Source: MGNI01 sp964353875 (GTDB lineage Bacteria; Chloroflexota; Anaerolineae; Anaerolineales; E44-bin32). Taken from it: a stretch of DNA of 33,929 nucleotides. Below the pieces are notes generated by a model. That model saw only the letters and a list, made by a program, of their open reading frames with translations, was not told where the DNA came from and did no database searches. Shown in pieces: positions 7,455 to 14,873 of the stretch. A program made the position numbers and the translations under genes. Location of the stretch: NCBI GenBank assembly GCA_964353875.1, contig CAYGXU010000028.1, forward strand, positions 1 through 33,929, in the 5' to 3' direction. The stretch's first letter is position 1, and each line of letters opens with the position of its first letter.

Positions 7455-7483
7455 TGGAAATTGAATGAATGAACAAGTATAAT
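7455..7483 (+). promoter_or_regulatory. Promoter of the aldolase-like gene
   Basis: TGGAAA (7455-7460) and a perfect TATAAT (7478-7483) are 17 bp apart, with the start near 7490 and a leader of about 31 nt. It is back to back with the minus-strand promoter at 7397-7425, so the two operons diverge from a 163-bp gap. Confidence 0.55.
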
Positions 7484-7520
7484 CGTGAGCGGCAAGGTAC
7501 CGCCGATTAAGGAGTAAACA

Positions 7521-8945
7521 ATGGGAGTCTTAGAGACACTCAATCACATAGCTGCCACGCTGGATAATAGTATTGAATTGGTTAAGAGCTCAAAGATAAT
7601 TATCAAAGACCGAAAAAAGATACAGGAAAATATCGAAGCCATCGTTCGGATTGCGGTTCTTGATGACGAGCCTGAGCGGTCCGTTGCTCGATGGATCATA
7701 CGCGAGTGCGCGCTGGAAATGGGAATCCACCTTGCCTCAACCCATGGGCTTTATACCGCCCGTGGTCGTGGAGAGGTGAGAGACGATTTCACCGTCCCTG
7801 CAATGAACTTGCGCGCGCTCCCCTATGACGCCGCAAAGGCGGTTTTTCGTGCTTCTAGGAAGATCGATGCCAAAGCGCTCATTTTTGAAATCGCACGCTC
7901 AGAAATGGCTTACACAAGCCAACAACCTTCAGAATATGTCGCTTCCATCCTGGGCGCGGCGATCGCCACTGGTTACGAAGGCCCGGTTTTCATCCAGGGT
8001 GATCATTATCAAGTCAGTGCAAAAAAATACACAATCGATCCAGAAGCTGAAATAGGTGCGTTGAGGAATCTAGTCCTCGAATCCATCCGCGCGGGTTTTT
8101 TCAATATCGATATTGACACTTCAACACTTGTCGATCTGTCCAAGAAGACCATTCCAGAGCAACAGGAAATCAATTGTCAATTGAGTGCAGAGCTGTCTGC
8201 ATTCATTCGCAAACATGAACCTACGGGGATGACCATTTCGCTTGGCGGCGAGATCGGTGAAGTCGGAGGGCAAAATAGTACCGAACCCGAATTACGAGCT
8301 TATATGCAAGGATTCAGCAAAGTACTCGCTCGCCTTGCCCCGAAAGCGCCCGGTCTTTCGAAGATCAGCATTCAAACTGGAACAACCCATGGCGGCGTTG
8401 TCATGCCTGACGGCTCGATAGCACAAGTAAAAGTAGATTTTAATACCCTACAGAAGCTCTCGGCTGTTGCCAAAGAATATGGAATGGGCGGGACAGTCCA
8501 GCACGGCGCTTCAACACTGCCCGAAGAGGCCTTTTCACGTTTCGCTGAATCAAACGCCTTGGAAGTGCACCTGGCAACAGGCTTTCAAAATTTGATGTAT
8601 GATCGCTTATCTGAAGATCTTCGTCAGGAAATGTATGCTTACTTGAATGAGCATCATAGCGATGAACGAAAACCAAACCAAACAAATGAACAGTTCTATT
8701 ACCAGGCCCGTAAAAGAGCCATCGGCCCGTTTAAGAACCAACTTTGGAATATGCCGATCGCCACTCGTAAAATGATCGGAGACGCCTGGGAAAGCCAATT
8801 TGACTTACTCTTTGATAGTCTCAACATTGGCGGAACAAAGGAAGAAGTTGAACGTCATATTCAGGTTGTTCCGATCCATGAACCCATCTCATCCTTTGTT
8901 GGTGAGGGTTTGACTGCTGAAGAACCCAGCGATTTGGCTGATTAG
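7521..8945 (+). CDS. Class II (metal-dependent) aldolase family protein, fructose-bisphosphate/tagatose aldolase-like
   Basis: 474 residues, longer than a standard class II fructose-bisphosphate aldolase (about 300-360). Metal ligand and active-site blocks are in the right order: Asp161-His162 in FIQGDHYQ, Glu244/Glu247 in SLGGEIGEVGG, His290 in GTTHGG and His328 in VQHGAS. The first 75 residues and the last 70 or so are extra. The long form resembles the aldolase-like proteins annotated in several Chloroflexota, so the substrate may not be fructose 1,6-bisphosphate. ATG 7521 has TAAGGAG 6 bases upstream. The Nudix gene follows 11 bases after the stop, suggesting co-transcription. Confidence 0.85.
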   Translation: MGVLETLNHIAATLDNSIELVKSSKIIIKDRKKIQENIEAIVRIAVLDDEPERSVARWIIRECALEMGIHLASTHGLYTARGRGEVRDDFTVPAMNLRALPYDAAKAVFRASRKIDAKALIFEIARSEMAYTSQQPSEYVASILGAAIATGYEGPVFIQGDHYQVSAKKYTIDPEAEIGALRNLVLESIRAGFFNIDIDTSTLVDLSKKTIPEQQEINCQLSAELSAFIRKHEPTGMTISLGGEIGEVGGQNSTEPELRAYMQGFSKVLARLAPKAPGLSKISIQTGTTHGGVVMPDGSIAQVKVDFNTLQKLSAVAKEYGMGGTVQHGASTLPEEAFSRFAESNALEVHLATGFQNLMYDRLSEDLRQEMYAYLNEHHSDERKPNQTNEQFYYQARKRAIGPFKNQLWNMPIATRKMIGDAWESQFDLLFDSLNIGGTKEEVERHIQVVPIHEPISSFVGEGLTAEEPSDLAD

Positions 8946-8956
8946 GACTGATACGG

Positions 8957-9463
8957 ATGTCCCTCGCCGGACAGCGTTTACAACCTGATCGTTATATGAT
9001 TATCCCCCGCATACTCACCTTTCTCATACGCAAGGATGAGGTTCTCCTTATGCGTCTGGCTGCCAATCGTGGGGATTGGGCAGGGTTATATAATGGTGTC
9101 GGAGGCCATATCGAACAAGGCGAAGATCCACTATCGGCCGCAAGACGGGAAATCAAGGAGGAAAGTGGACTCACCCCCGATCGTTTAAACCTCTGTGGTG
9201 TCATCATCATCAACACCGGTAAAAAACCAGGCATTGGTCTTTATGTATTCGTGGGGGAGATCAATGAATCCAATATTATCCTACCATGCACAGAAGGTGT
9301 CCTTGAATGGTTGAAATTGGGGGGGATAGACCAATTACCGCTTGTCGAGGATCTCCCCCAACTCCTTCAGAAATCGATCGATGCATACAAATTTGGTATT
9401 CCTTTTTCCGCATTGTACGATTACGATCAACAGGGCAAACTAGAAATCCATTTTGGAGTCTAA
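8957..9463 (+). CDS. Nudix hydrolase (MutT-like)
   Basis: 168 residues. The Nudix box is complete: GGHIEQGEDPLSAARREIKEESGL matches Gx5Ex7REUxEExGU, with the metal-binding REIKEES helix. The preceding VLLMRLAANRGDWAGLYNGVG fits the substrate strand of MutT-type enzymes. It probably hydrolyses a nucleoside diphosphate derivative such as oxidised dGTP, but the specificity is open. AGGA stands 11 bases before ATG 8957; a later ATG at 8996 has no ribosome binding site. It follows the aldolase gene closely and its 3' end overlaps the next reading frame. Confidence 0.88.
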   Translation: MSLAGQRLQPDRYMIIPRILTFLIRKDEVLLMRLAANRGDWAGLYNGVGGHIEQGEDPLSAARREIKEESGLTPDRLNLCGVIIINTGKKPGIGLYVFVGEINESNIILPCTEGVLEWLKLGGIDQLPLVEDLPQLLQKSIDAYKFGIPFSALYDYDQQGKLEIHFGV

Positions 9464-10376
9464 GGAGGTTGCCATTTCGTCGAAGTTGAGAATTCACCCT
9501 TGGCTTGGGTGGTCAGGCCTTTTAATCATGCTGATCGCTGAAATCTTGCTTCTAAACGGGAATCGGTTTGTTGCCATCTGGATGACCCCGATCATGTGGA
9601 CAGGATATATTCTGGCCATGGATGCGATTATCTATCGTTTCAAAGATGACTCTTGGATCAGTACACGCTATCGAGAATTACCCTTCATGATCTTACTCTC
9701 CGTAGGTGTTTGGCTAATCTTTGAGGTTTACAATTTTCATCTTCAGAATTGGAGCTATGAAGGACTGCCATCGAACATAATAGTACGGGATATAGGCTTT
9801 TTCTGGTCCTTCGCCACGATTATGCCCGCTATTTTCGAGACAACTGACCTATTAGAAATGATCTTTCAGCGAAAAATAAAATCCCTTTCTATCCCTATAT
9901 CAAAATATCCTTCAATGAAGTGGGAATGGATCTCAATGCTCGCAGGTTTCATTATGATCATTGTACCGATTAGCTTTCCCCAGCATATTGCTTCATTTCT
10001 TTTTGCACTCGTATGGATTGGTTTCATTCTCCTTCTTGAACCGATAAATAGGCGTATTGGCGCCCGATCTCTATTAACAACTGGCTCAGCAGGAATCTTT
10101 CGAGGGCTTGCTCTTCTGACTGCGGGTTTGTTTTGTGGTTTCCTATGGGAGGCATGGAATTACCAGGCATTCCTTGCAAATGGGGCTCATTGGGTATACC
10201 TCATCCCTGAGTCTTTGAGGGTTTTCGGCTGGCATTATGGCATGATGCCTGCAATTGGTCTTTTGGGCTTTCCTCCTTTTGCTCTGGAGTTGAATGCTTT
10301 TTATGAATTCTTTCGTAAGATCCTTGGTGGGGATCGGCTCTTTCTGAGTTCAGCTGGAATCCGTTCAAAAGAGTGA
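9453..10376 (+). CDS. Integral membrane protein with internal duplication, function unknown
   Basis: Up to 307 residues with about eight hydrophobic segments. The two halves are related. The first has G51YILAMDAIIYR, then E91xYN94, then MPAI at 124-127. The second has G190FILLLEPINRR, then E233xWN236, then MPAI at 265-268. Distances between Asn and Pro in each half are 31 and 30. Conserved Glu and Asn in the membrane suggest an active site or transport path. The start is uncertain: TTG 9453 has no ribosome binding site, while a perfect AGGAGG (9463-9468) points to an ATT at 9474 (spacing 5). TTG 9486 is a further option. I do not recognise the family; lycopene-cyclase-like repeats come to mind but are not supported by motif. 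Confidence 0.75.
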   Translation: MESKEVAISSKLRIHPWLGWSGLLIMLIAEILLLNGNRFVAIWMTPIMWTGYILAMDAIIYRFKDDSWISTRYRELPFMILLSVGVWLIFEVYNFHLQNWSYEGLPSNIIVRDIGFFWSFATIMPAIFETTDLLEMIFQRKIKSLSIPISKYPSMKWEWISMLAGFIMIIVPISFPQHIASFLFALVWIGFILLLEPINRRIGARSLLTTGSAGIFRGLALLTAGLFCGFLWEAWNYQAFLANGAHWVYLIPESLRVFGWHYGMMPAIGLLGFPPFALELNAFYEFFRKILGGDRLFLSSAGIRSKE

Positions 10377-10736
10377 CACTCCATAATTCTGCTCACAAAA
10401 ACAGCGCAGTAGCTTTTTTGACATGACTTCCTGTTTTGAGACAGTATCCGCACCCGCCCATCCGGCTATATATTAGTGACACTTTGTCCACAATTTCATT
10501 CATTATTGCTGAGAGAATCGATCTCCGATAAAAATGTCCATGTGCTACTTTTGTTCGGAAATTCTTTATTGCTGATTCATGATTTCCATCAAAACAGAGA
10601 CATAGAGACTGTCTGCACAATTGACATTTTTTTGGTGTTAATTAAACGGTGGCTGAGAGCCGCACATCTTGGAAGAAGAAATAAGCAGATCTTCTGACAA
10701 AACTATTCTGAAGATGATCCGGAAAGTCACTCCCCC
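10377..10736. other. Non-coding region of 360 bases between convergent genes
   Basis: No reading frame has a plausible start and composition. A weak stem CTGC/GCAG just after the membrane gene is followed by six Ts (about 10413-10418) and may act as its terminator. A TTGACA at 10621-10626 has no matching -10 box. No structure that would end the minus-strand rsmD transcript is obvious. Confidence 0.5.
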
Positions 10737-11300
10737 TTAACCCCCTGGAAACTCGTAAAACACCAATAAGGTGCTGCCATAACGTCGCTGATCAAATTCG
10801 ACTAAGTCATCAAGAACAAGTTGTTGATACTCTTCGGGATGCATTTGAGCGATGACCCATGCATCAGGATTTAACCAATGGGTGAATTTCTCCAGCTCCA
10901 AAACCGCCCTCTCCCACAATCCATGATACTGAGGAGGGGCAATATAAACGTAATCGAACAGATCCGCCTTGCCTCTCTCAAGAAACTGGAATGCATCTCG
11001 ACGTTCGATCTGAGCTTTATTCATGAGTCCTGTTAACTCAAGATTGGCGCGCATGGTACGTACAGCCAAATGATTGACATCGATAAAAAGCGCGAATGCC
11101 GCTCCTCTGCTGAGAGCTTCAATCCCCACACTGCCCGTACCAGCAAATAAATCAAGGATGCGAGCGTTTCGGATCTCGGGTCCGATGATATTAAAGAGGG
11201 ACTCTTTCGCTCGATCTGCAATCGGTCGTGTCCCCTCCCCTGGCACCATAAGAAGCCGTCGACCCTTTGCAGTCCCCGCAATTACACGCGGACCCGACAT
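10737..11300 (-). CDS. rsmD: 16S rRNA (guanine(966)-N2)-methyltransferase RsmD
   Basis: 187 residues, the usual RsmD length. The N-terminus MSGPRVIAGTAKGRRL, then TRPIADRAKESLFNII, and the SAM-binding DLFAGTGSVGIEALSRGA are typical. Motif IV, normally DPPY or NPPF, reads APPQY here (Ala121-Pro-Pro-Gln-Tyr125), so the acidic or amide residue that holds the target amino group is replaced by alanine. It is otherwise intact and probably still an RNA methyltransferase. ATG 11300 has GAGGAAAGG 7 bases upstream. It ends the long minus-strand gene run, 54 bases after the UroD-family gene. The coaD gene that often follows rsmD is absent. Confidence 0.92.
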   Translation of the reverse strand: MSGPRVIAGTAKGRRLLMVPGEGTRPIADRAKESLFNIIGPEIRNARILDLFAGTGSVGIEALSRGAAFALFIDVNHLAVRTMRANLELTGLMNKAQIERRDAFQFLERGKADLFDYVYIAPPQYHGLWERAVLELEKFTHWLNPDAWVIAQMHPEEYQQLVLDDLVEFDQRRYGSTLLVFYEFPGG

Positions 11301-11354
11301 TGAATTGACCTTTCCTCAGCTAAGGCCGTCATACCTGGAATTCCCCCTGGGATT

Positions 11355-12353
11355 TTATCCAATCTCAACCGCAACTCGAGCGGCCATGAGGTTTCCAAAA
11401 GGCGCAATGATCGGCACCACACAACCAGTACCTAAGATCAGCCCCCGCCCTCCGTCCATTGCATGAATGGCTTGAATGGCTTCTTGGCGGACAGTATCCG
11501 GATTCCCAAGCACCAGTGTTTCCCAACGCGACAAACCTCCGCAAACTGCTACTTTCAGCCTCTTTTTCCCTGTTGGCAGATCGGGCGACGTCTCCCGATC
11601 GTGCCAATTCACCACCTGTACATGGTATTGCTCTGCAAGATCGAAGAACAGATCTTCTCCATGGAGATGAAGAACATTAAGCCAAAGATCACTTGCTGCC
11701 TCAAGCACCCGGTTATCAAATAGTTCGCCAAATTGCCGATAGCCTTCCCGATCGAAATATCGATAAGAGCCATGTTGGATTGCATAAAAGATACCAACAA
11801 TACCATGTTTCTTCGCTTGCTCGATGAATGCAACCGTCGATTTTGCTATTGTCTCCAATCCCGCCAGTACATCCTCCGGGTTTCGATGAATATGGACGAA
11901 CAAACGATCCGTCCCCGCCAGATTCTTTGCTTGAGCCAAAGGGCTAAAAATGGTCTGGATATATGGGATTTCCTGTCCAACCTTCTCGCTCAATAGACGA
12001 AGCGCCTCTAGTTGTGCAGCCAATCTTCCTGTTTCTGGGTTTAGGGCAATGAGGGAACGCCAATCCTTCGCCTCTTCGATTACGTGCTGAGTGTACTCGC
12101 GTGTCCCTTCCGGGTTGCCACACCATCGATCCTCAACTCCCCAATCACGAAGACAAAACGAGGACGAAGGCGATACTTTAATGAAATCAAAATCGTATGC
12201 AGATTGAAACGCGCGCGTCGCTTCCGTCAAATGAAATGGATCTTGATCGTCGACAGGAAAATGTCGCCAAAGTACGACCGGAGGTCGATCAGCGATCTCA
12301 CCCGCGATTGCTGCCAATAGACGTTCTTTCTTACTGATCATTTTCGTTCCCAT
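11355..12353 (-). CDS. Uroporphyrinogen decarboxylase family protein (URO-D/MtaA-like)
   Basis: 332 residues with the family TIM-barrel pattern: an N-terminal KKERLLAAIAGEIADRPPVVLWRHFP, a mid block YIQTIFSPLAQAKNL, then VLHLHGED and a C-terminal GLILGTGCVVPIIAP. The last Cys and the preceding His could bind zinc as in corrinoid methyltransferases of the MtaA group. The Arg residues that bind uroporphyrinogen carboxylates in HemE are not clear, so a role in haem synthesis is not assured. ATG 12353 has AAAAGGAGAC directly upstream with short spacing; ATG 12341 is a second choice. The start overlaps the TPR gene by 16 bases. Confidence 0.85.
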   Translation of the reverse strand: MGTKMISKKERLLAAIAGEIADRPPVVLWRHFPVDDQDPFHLTEATRAFQSAYDFDFIKVSPSSSFCLRDWGVEDRWCGNPEGTREYTQHVIEEAKDWRSLIALNPETGRLAAQLEALRLLSEKVGQEIPYIQTIFSPLAQAKNLAGTDRLFVHIHRNPEDVLAGLETIAKSTVAFIEQAKKHGIVGIFYAIQHGSYRYFDREGYRQFGELFDNRVLEAASDLWLNVLHLHGEDLFFDLAEQYHVQVVNWHDRETSPDLPTGKKRLKVAVCGGLSRWETLVLGNPDTVRQEAIQAIHAMDGGRGLILGTGCVVPIIAPFGNLMAARVAVEIG

Positions 12354-12730
12354 GTCTCCTTTTCAAGATTCCATTCACCAGTCTCGATGATATTAACATG
12401 ACCGATGGCCAATCTTCTAAGCATTGCCCCACGTATCTGATCCTCCAGAATTTTTGTCTTATCTATAACCGAAGTAAAGATCTTAAGAGCGTCATCTTTC
12501 TTTCCCAATTTTTTCAATACAAGACCGAGTGGATAGAGGACTTCCAGATCATCCAAGAAGCGGCTTTTAGCAATTTGGAGGGCATCCATCGCCTCCTCAT
12601 ATAATCCATTTCCATACAATGCCCATCCCAATTTTAGGTGATTCTGGATATCCTTTGGATTTAGCTGGACCTGTTGCTTTAAATCTTCAAGGGAGCCTTC
12701 GACTTGTATTTCGATATCGCTCTTTTCCAT
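12338..12730 (-). CDS. Small TPR-repeat protein
   Basis: 130 residues from ATG 12730, which has GAGAGG 8 bases upstream; a longer frame to 12760 lacks a ribosome binding site. Two or three tetratricopeptide units are visible: KDIQNHLKLGWALYGNGLYEEAMDAL, then LEVLYPLGLVLKKLGKKDDALKIF, with a third helix pair at the end. It has no signal peptide. Such proteins bind partner proteins. It overlaps the UroD-family gene by 16 bases, so the two are likely made together. The partner cannot be told from the sequence. Confidence 0.85.
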   Translation of the reverse strand: MEKSDIEIQVEGSLEDLKQQVQLNPKDIQNHLKLGWALYGNGLYEEAMDALQIAKSRFLDDLEVLYPLGLVLKKLGKKDDALKIFTSVIDKTKILEDQIRGAMLRRLAIGHVNIIETGEWNLEKETWERK

Positions 12731-12810
12731 GTTCGCGTCCTCTCTTGGAATATAAGTCAATCAAACCATCGCGTTACTATTCAAAGATTGTAAACTGGAT
12801 GCCCAAAAGG

Positions 12811-13680
12811 TCAATTCTTGGGGAGCAGATCCGGTATCCGCCCTGGAAATTCGGCAACTGGCACCCCCGCAGACTCAAGCGCTTTGATCTTGCTTGCAGC
12901 CAATCCAGTATCACCTTCCACAATCGCCCCTGCATGTCCCATCCGCTTACCGGGAGGCGCGGTTTTACCGGCAATGAAGGCCGCGACTGGCTTTGTCATC
13001 CGATTTCGAATGAATTCTGCTGCTCTCTCTTCATCCGCCCCGCCGATCTCACCAATGAGCACTACTTTATCTGTAAGGGGATCATCTTCAAACATCCCGA
13101 GAACATCAATAAAATTGGTCCCCATAATCGGATCTCCTCCAATCCCAACACAAGTGGAGATGCCCATTCCATTGAGTTTTAAGGCATAAAGTACTTCATA
13201 GGTCAGTGTTCCGGAGCGGGAAACAATGCCAATGTTCCCGGGTTCAGCGATTTGTCCTGGAATGATACCGACCTTGCATTCCCCTGGAGTGAGAATTCCA
13301 GGACAATTCGGTCCGATCAGACGTACACCCTTCTGATCTACAATTCGTTTTACCTGCATCATATTTGAGATAGGGATCCCTTCTGTAATACATACAATTA
13401 GCGGGACCCCTGCATCTGCCGCCTCTAAGATTGAATCTGTTGCAAAATGAGCGGGCACAAAAATGACGCTGCAATTTGCCCCTGTTACTTCAACTGCTCC
13501 CTTGACCGTATCAAAAACCGGGATCTTTCCGTCCAGCACCCACTCGCCACCCTTTCCTGGTGTCACTCCAACGACAATTTGGGTGCCATATTCCATCATT
13601 TGGACCGAATGGAAGAATCCTTCCCGTCCAGTTATTCCTTGCACCAGTACACGAGTCGATTTATCAATCAGGATGCTCAT
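12811..13680 (-). CDS. sucD: Succinyl-CoA ligase, alpha subunit
   Basis: Alpha subunit of succinyl-CoA synthetase in the citric acid cycle, 289 residues, normal length. The N-terminal CoA-binding block VLVQGITGREGFFH, the GPNCPGI loop and the phosphorylated His249 in MGHAGAIV are present. ATG 13680 lies inside the stop of sucC (ATGA), with GGAGG upstream in the sucC 3' end, so translation is coupled. The TPR gene follows after 80 bases with no clear terminator, so read-through is possible. Confidence 0.97.
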   Translation of the reverse strand: MSILIDKSTRVLVQGITGREGFFHSVQMMEYGTQIVVGVTPGKGGEWVLDGKIPVFDTVKGAVEVTGANCSVIFVPAHFATDSILEAADAGVPLIVCITEGIPISNMMQVKRIVDQKGVRLIGPNCPGILTPGECKVGIIPGQIAEPGNIGIVSRSGTLTYEVLYALKLNGMGISTCVGIGGDPIMGTNFIDVLGMFEDDPLTDKVVLIGEIGGADEERAAEFIRNRMTKPVAAFIAGKTAPPGKRMGHAGAIVEGDTGLAASKIKALESAGVPVAEFPGRIPDLLPKN

Positions 13681-14822
13681 GCGATCGCTGCCTCCTTAAC
13701 TACCTGAACAGCGATCCTTGCTGCCTCTTCCAAGGACTCCGCCGTGATCATCTTCGCCTGCGATAGAATAAGTCGTCCTGCCTCTTCGTTGGTACCAACC
13801 AAACGGACAACCATTGGCACGTTCGATTTTTCCGCCTCCAATGCGGTCAATATCCCTCGAGCTACCTCGTCACAGCGAGTGATGCCTCCGAATACATTGA
13901 CCAGGATTACCATTACTTTTGGATCTGCCAAGATGATTTTCAAACCGGCTGCAACTTTCTCCGCAGTCGCGCCACCTCCGATATCCAGAAAATTGGCTGG
14001 CTCTCCGCCACAGGCTTTGGCCACATCCATGGTTGTCATTGCCAGGCCCGCGCCATTTACCATGCATCCGATATTTCCATCCAACTTAACATAAGAAAGA
14101 CCATACATGCGGGCTTCGTGCTCCGCAGGAGCTTCCTCATCAATATCCCGCATCTCAACCAATTCAGGATGCCGAAAGAGACTGTTGTCATCAATGACCA
14201 TCTTCCCATCCAATGCCAGCAGCCGCCCATCTTTCGTGATGACCAGGGGATTGATCTCAGCCAGGGAAGCGTCGTTTGCACGGTAAGCCTCATACAGACC
14301 AAGCGCGATGGAAATAAACTCTTTCCAATGTTCTCGAGGAAGTTCAATGGCAGAAGCGAGATAGCGCGCCTGGAATACCTGCAAACCCAAAAGTGGATCG
14401 ATGGTTTCCTTGACAATTTTTCCCGGATCAGTGCGTGCAACTTCCTCAATCTCCACCCCACCTTCTGATGAGGCAATCATCACAGGACAATATTGGGAGC
14501 GATCATTGGTCACACCAAGATAAATCTCACTTGTTGGTTCTACCGCTTCGTCTACCAAAACCTTTCGGACAGGCAGGCCTTTGATCTTCATACCCAGGAT
14601 TTGTGTAGCCAGCTCTTCCGCCTCTTCAGGCGAGTTTGCTAACCGGACTCCGCCCGCTTTTCCACGCCCTCCAACAAGTACTTGAGCCTTCACGACAACC
14701 CGATCCCCTAATTCATGCGCGATGTTCTTCACTTCTGCTGATGTCGAAGCAACACGGCCATGCGGGATCGGTATTCCATATTCAGCAAAAATCGTTTTCG
14801 ATTGATATTCATGCAGTTTCAT
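13677..14822 (-). CDS. sucC: Succinyl-CoA ligase, beta subunit
   Basis: Nucleotide-binding subunit of succinyl-CoA synthetase, 381 residues. The N-terminal KLHEYQSKTIFAEYGIPIP, VVKAQVLVGGRGKAGGV (ATP grasp), LAEINPLV, NGAGLAMTTMD and NVFGGITRCDEVA blocks are all typical. ATG 14822 has AAAGGA 7 bases upstream. It lies 51 bases after the GT-C/NHL gene in the same minus-strand run. It could be transcribed from its own promoter or from further upstream; I see no strong promoter in the short gap. Confidence 0.97.
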   Translation of the reverse strand: MKLHEYQSKTIFAEYGIPIPHGRVASTSAEVKNIAHELGDRVVVKAQVLVGGRGKAGGVRLANSPEEAEELATQILGMKIKGLPVRKVLVDEAVEPTSEIYLGVTNDRSQYCPVMIASSEGGVEIEEVARTDPGKIVKETIDPLLGLQVFQARYLASAIELPREHWKEFISIALGLYEAYRANDASLAEINPLVITKDGRLLALDGKMVIDDNSLFRHPELVEMRDIDEEAPAEHEARMYGLSYVKLDGNIGCMVNGAGLAMTTMDVAKACGGEPANFLDIGGGATAEKVAAGLKIILADPKVMVILVNVFGGITRCDEVARGILTALEAEKSNVPMVVRLVGTNEEAGRLILSQAKMITAESLEEAARIAVQVVKEAAIA

Positions 14823-14873
14823 CCATTATCCTTTCTATGGTTTTGCAACGGGCGCATAGGCGCGATTTGGAAG

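Noticed and set aside
10621..10649. TTGACA followed by an AT-rich stretch before rsmD
   Set aside because: No -10 box at 15-19 bp and no gene downstream on that strand.
10393..10697. Frames of 75 (minus) and 73 (plus) residues in the gap before rsmD
   Set aside because: They overlap each other, lack ribosome binding sites and show no domain pattern.
12619..13182. 187-residue plus-strand frame across the TPR and sucD genes
   Set aside because: Antisense to two genes with clear motifs; composition is that of a shadow frame.
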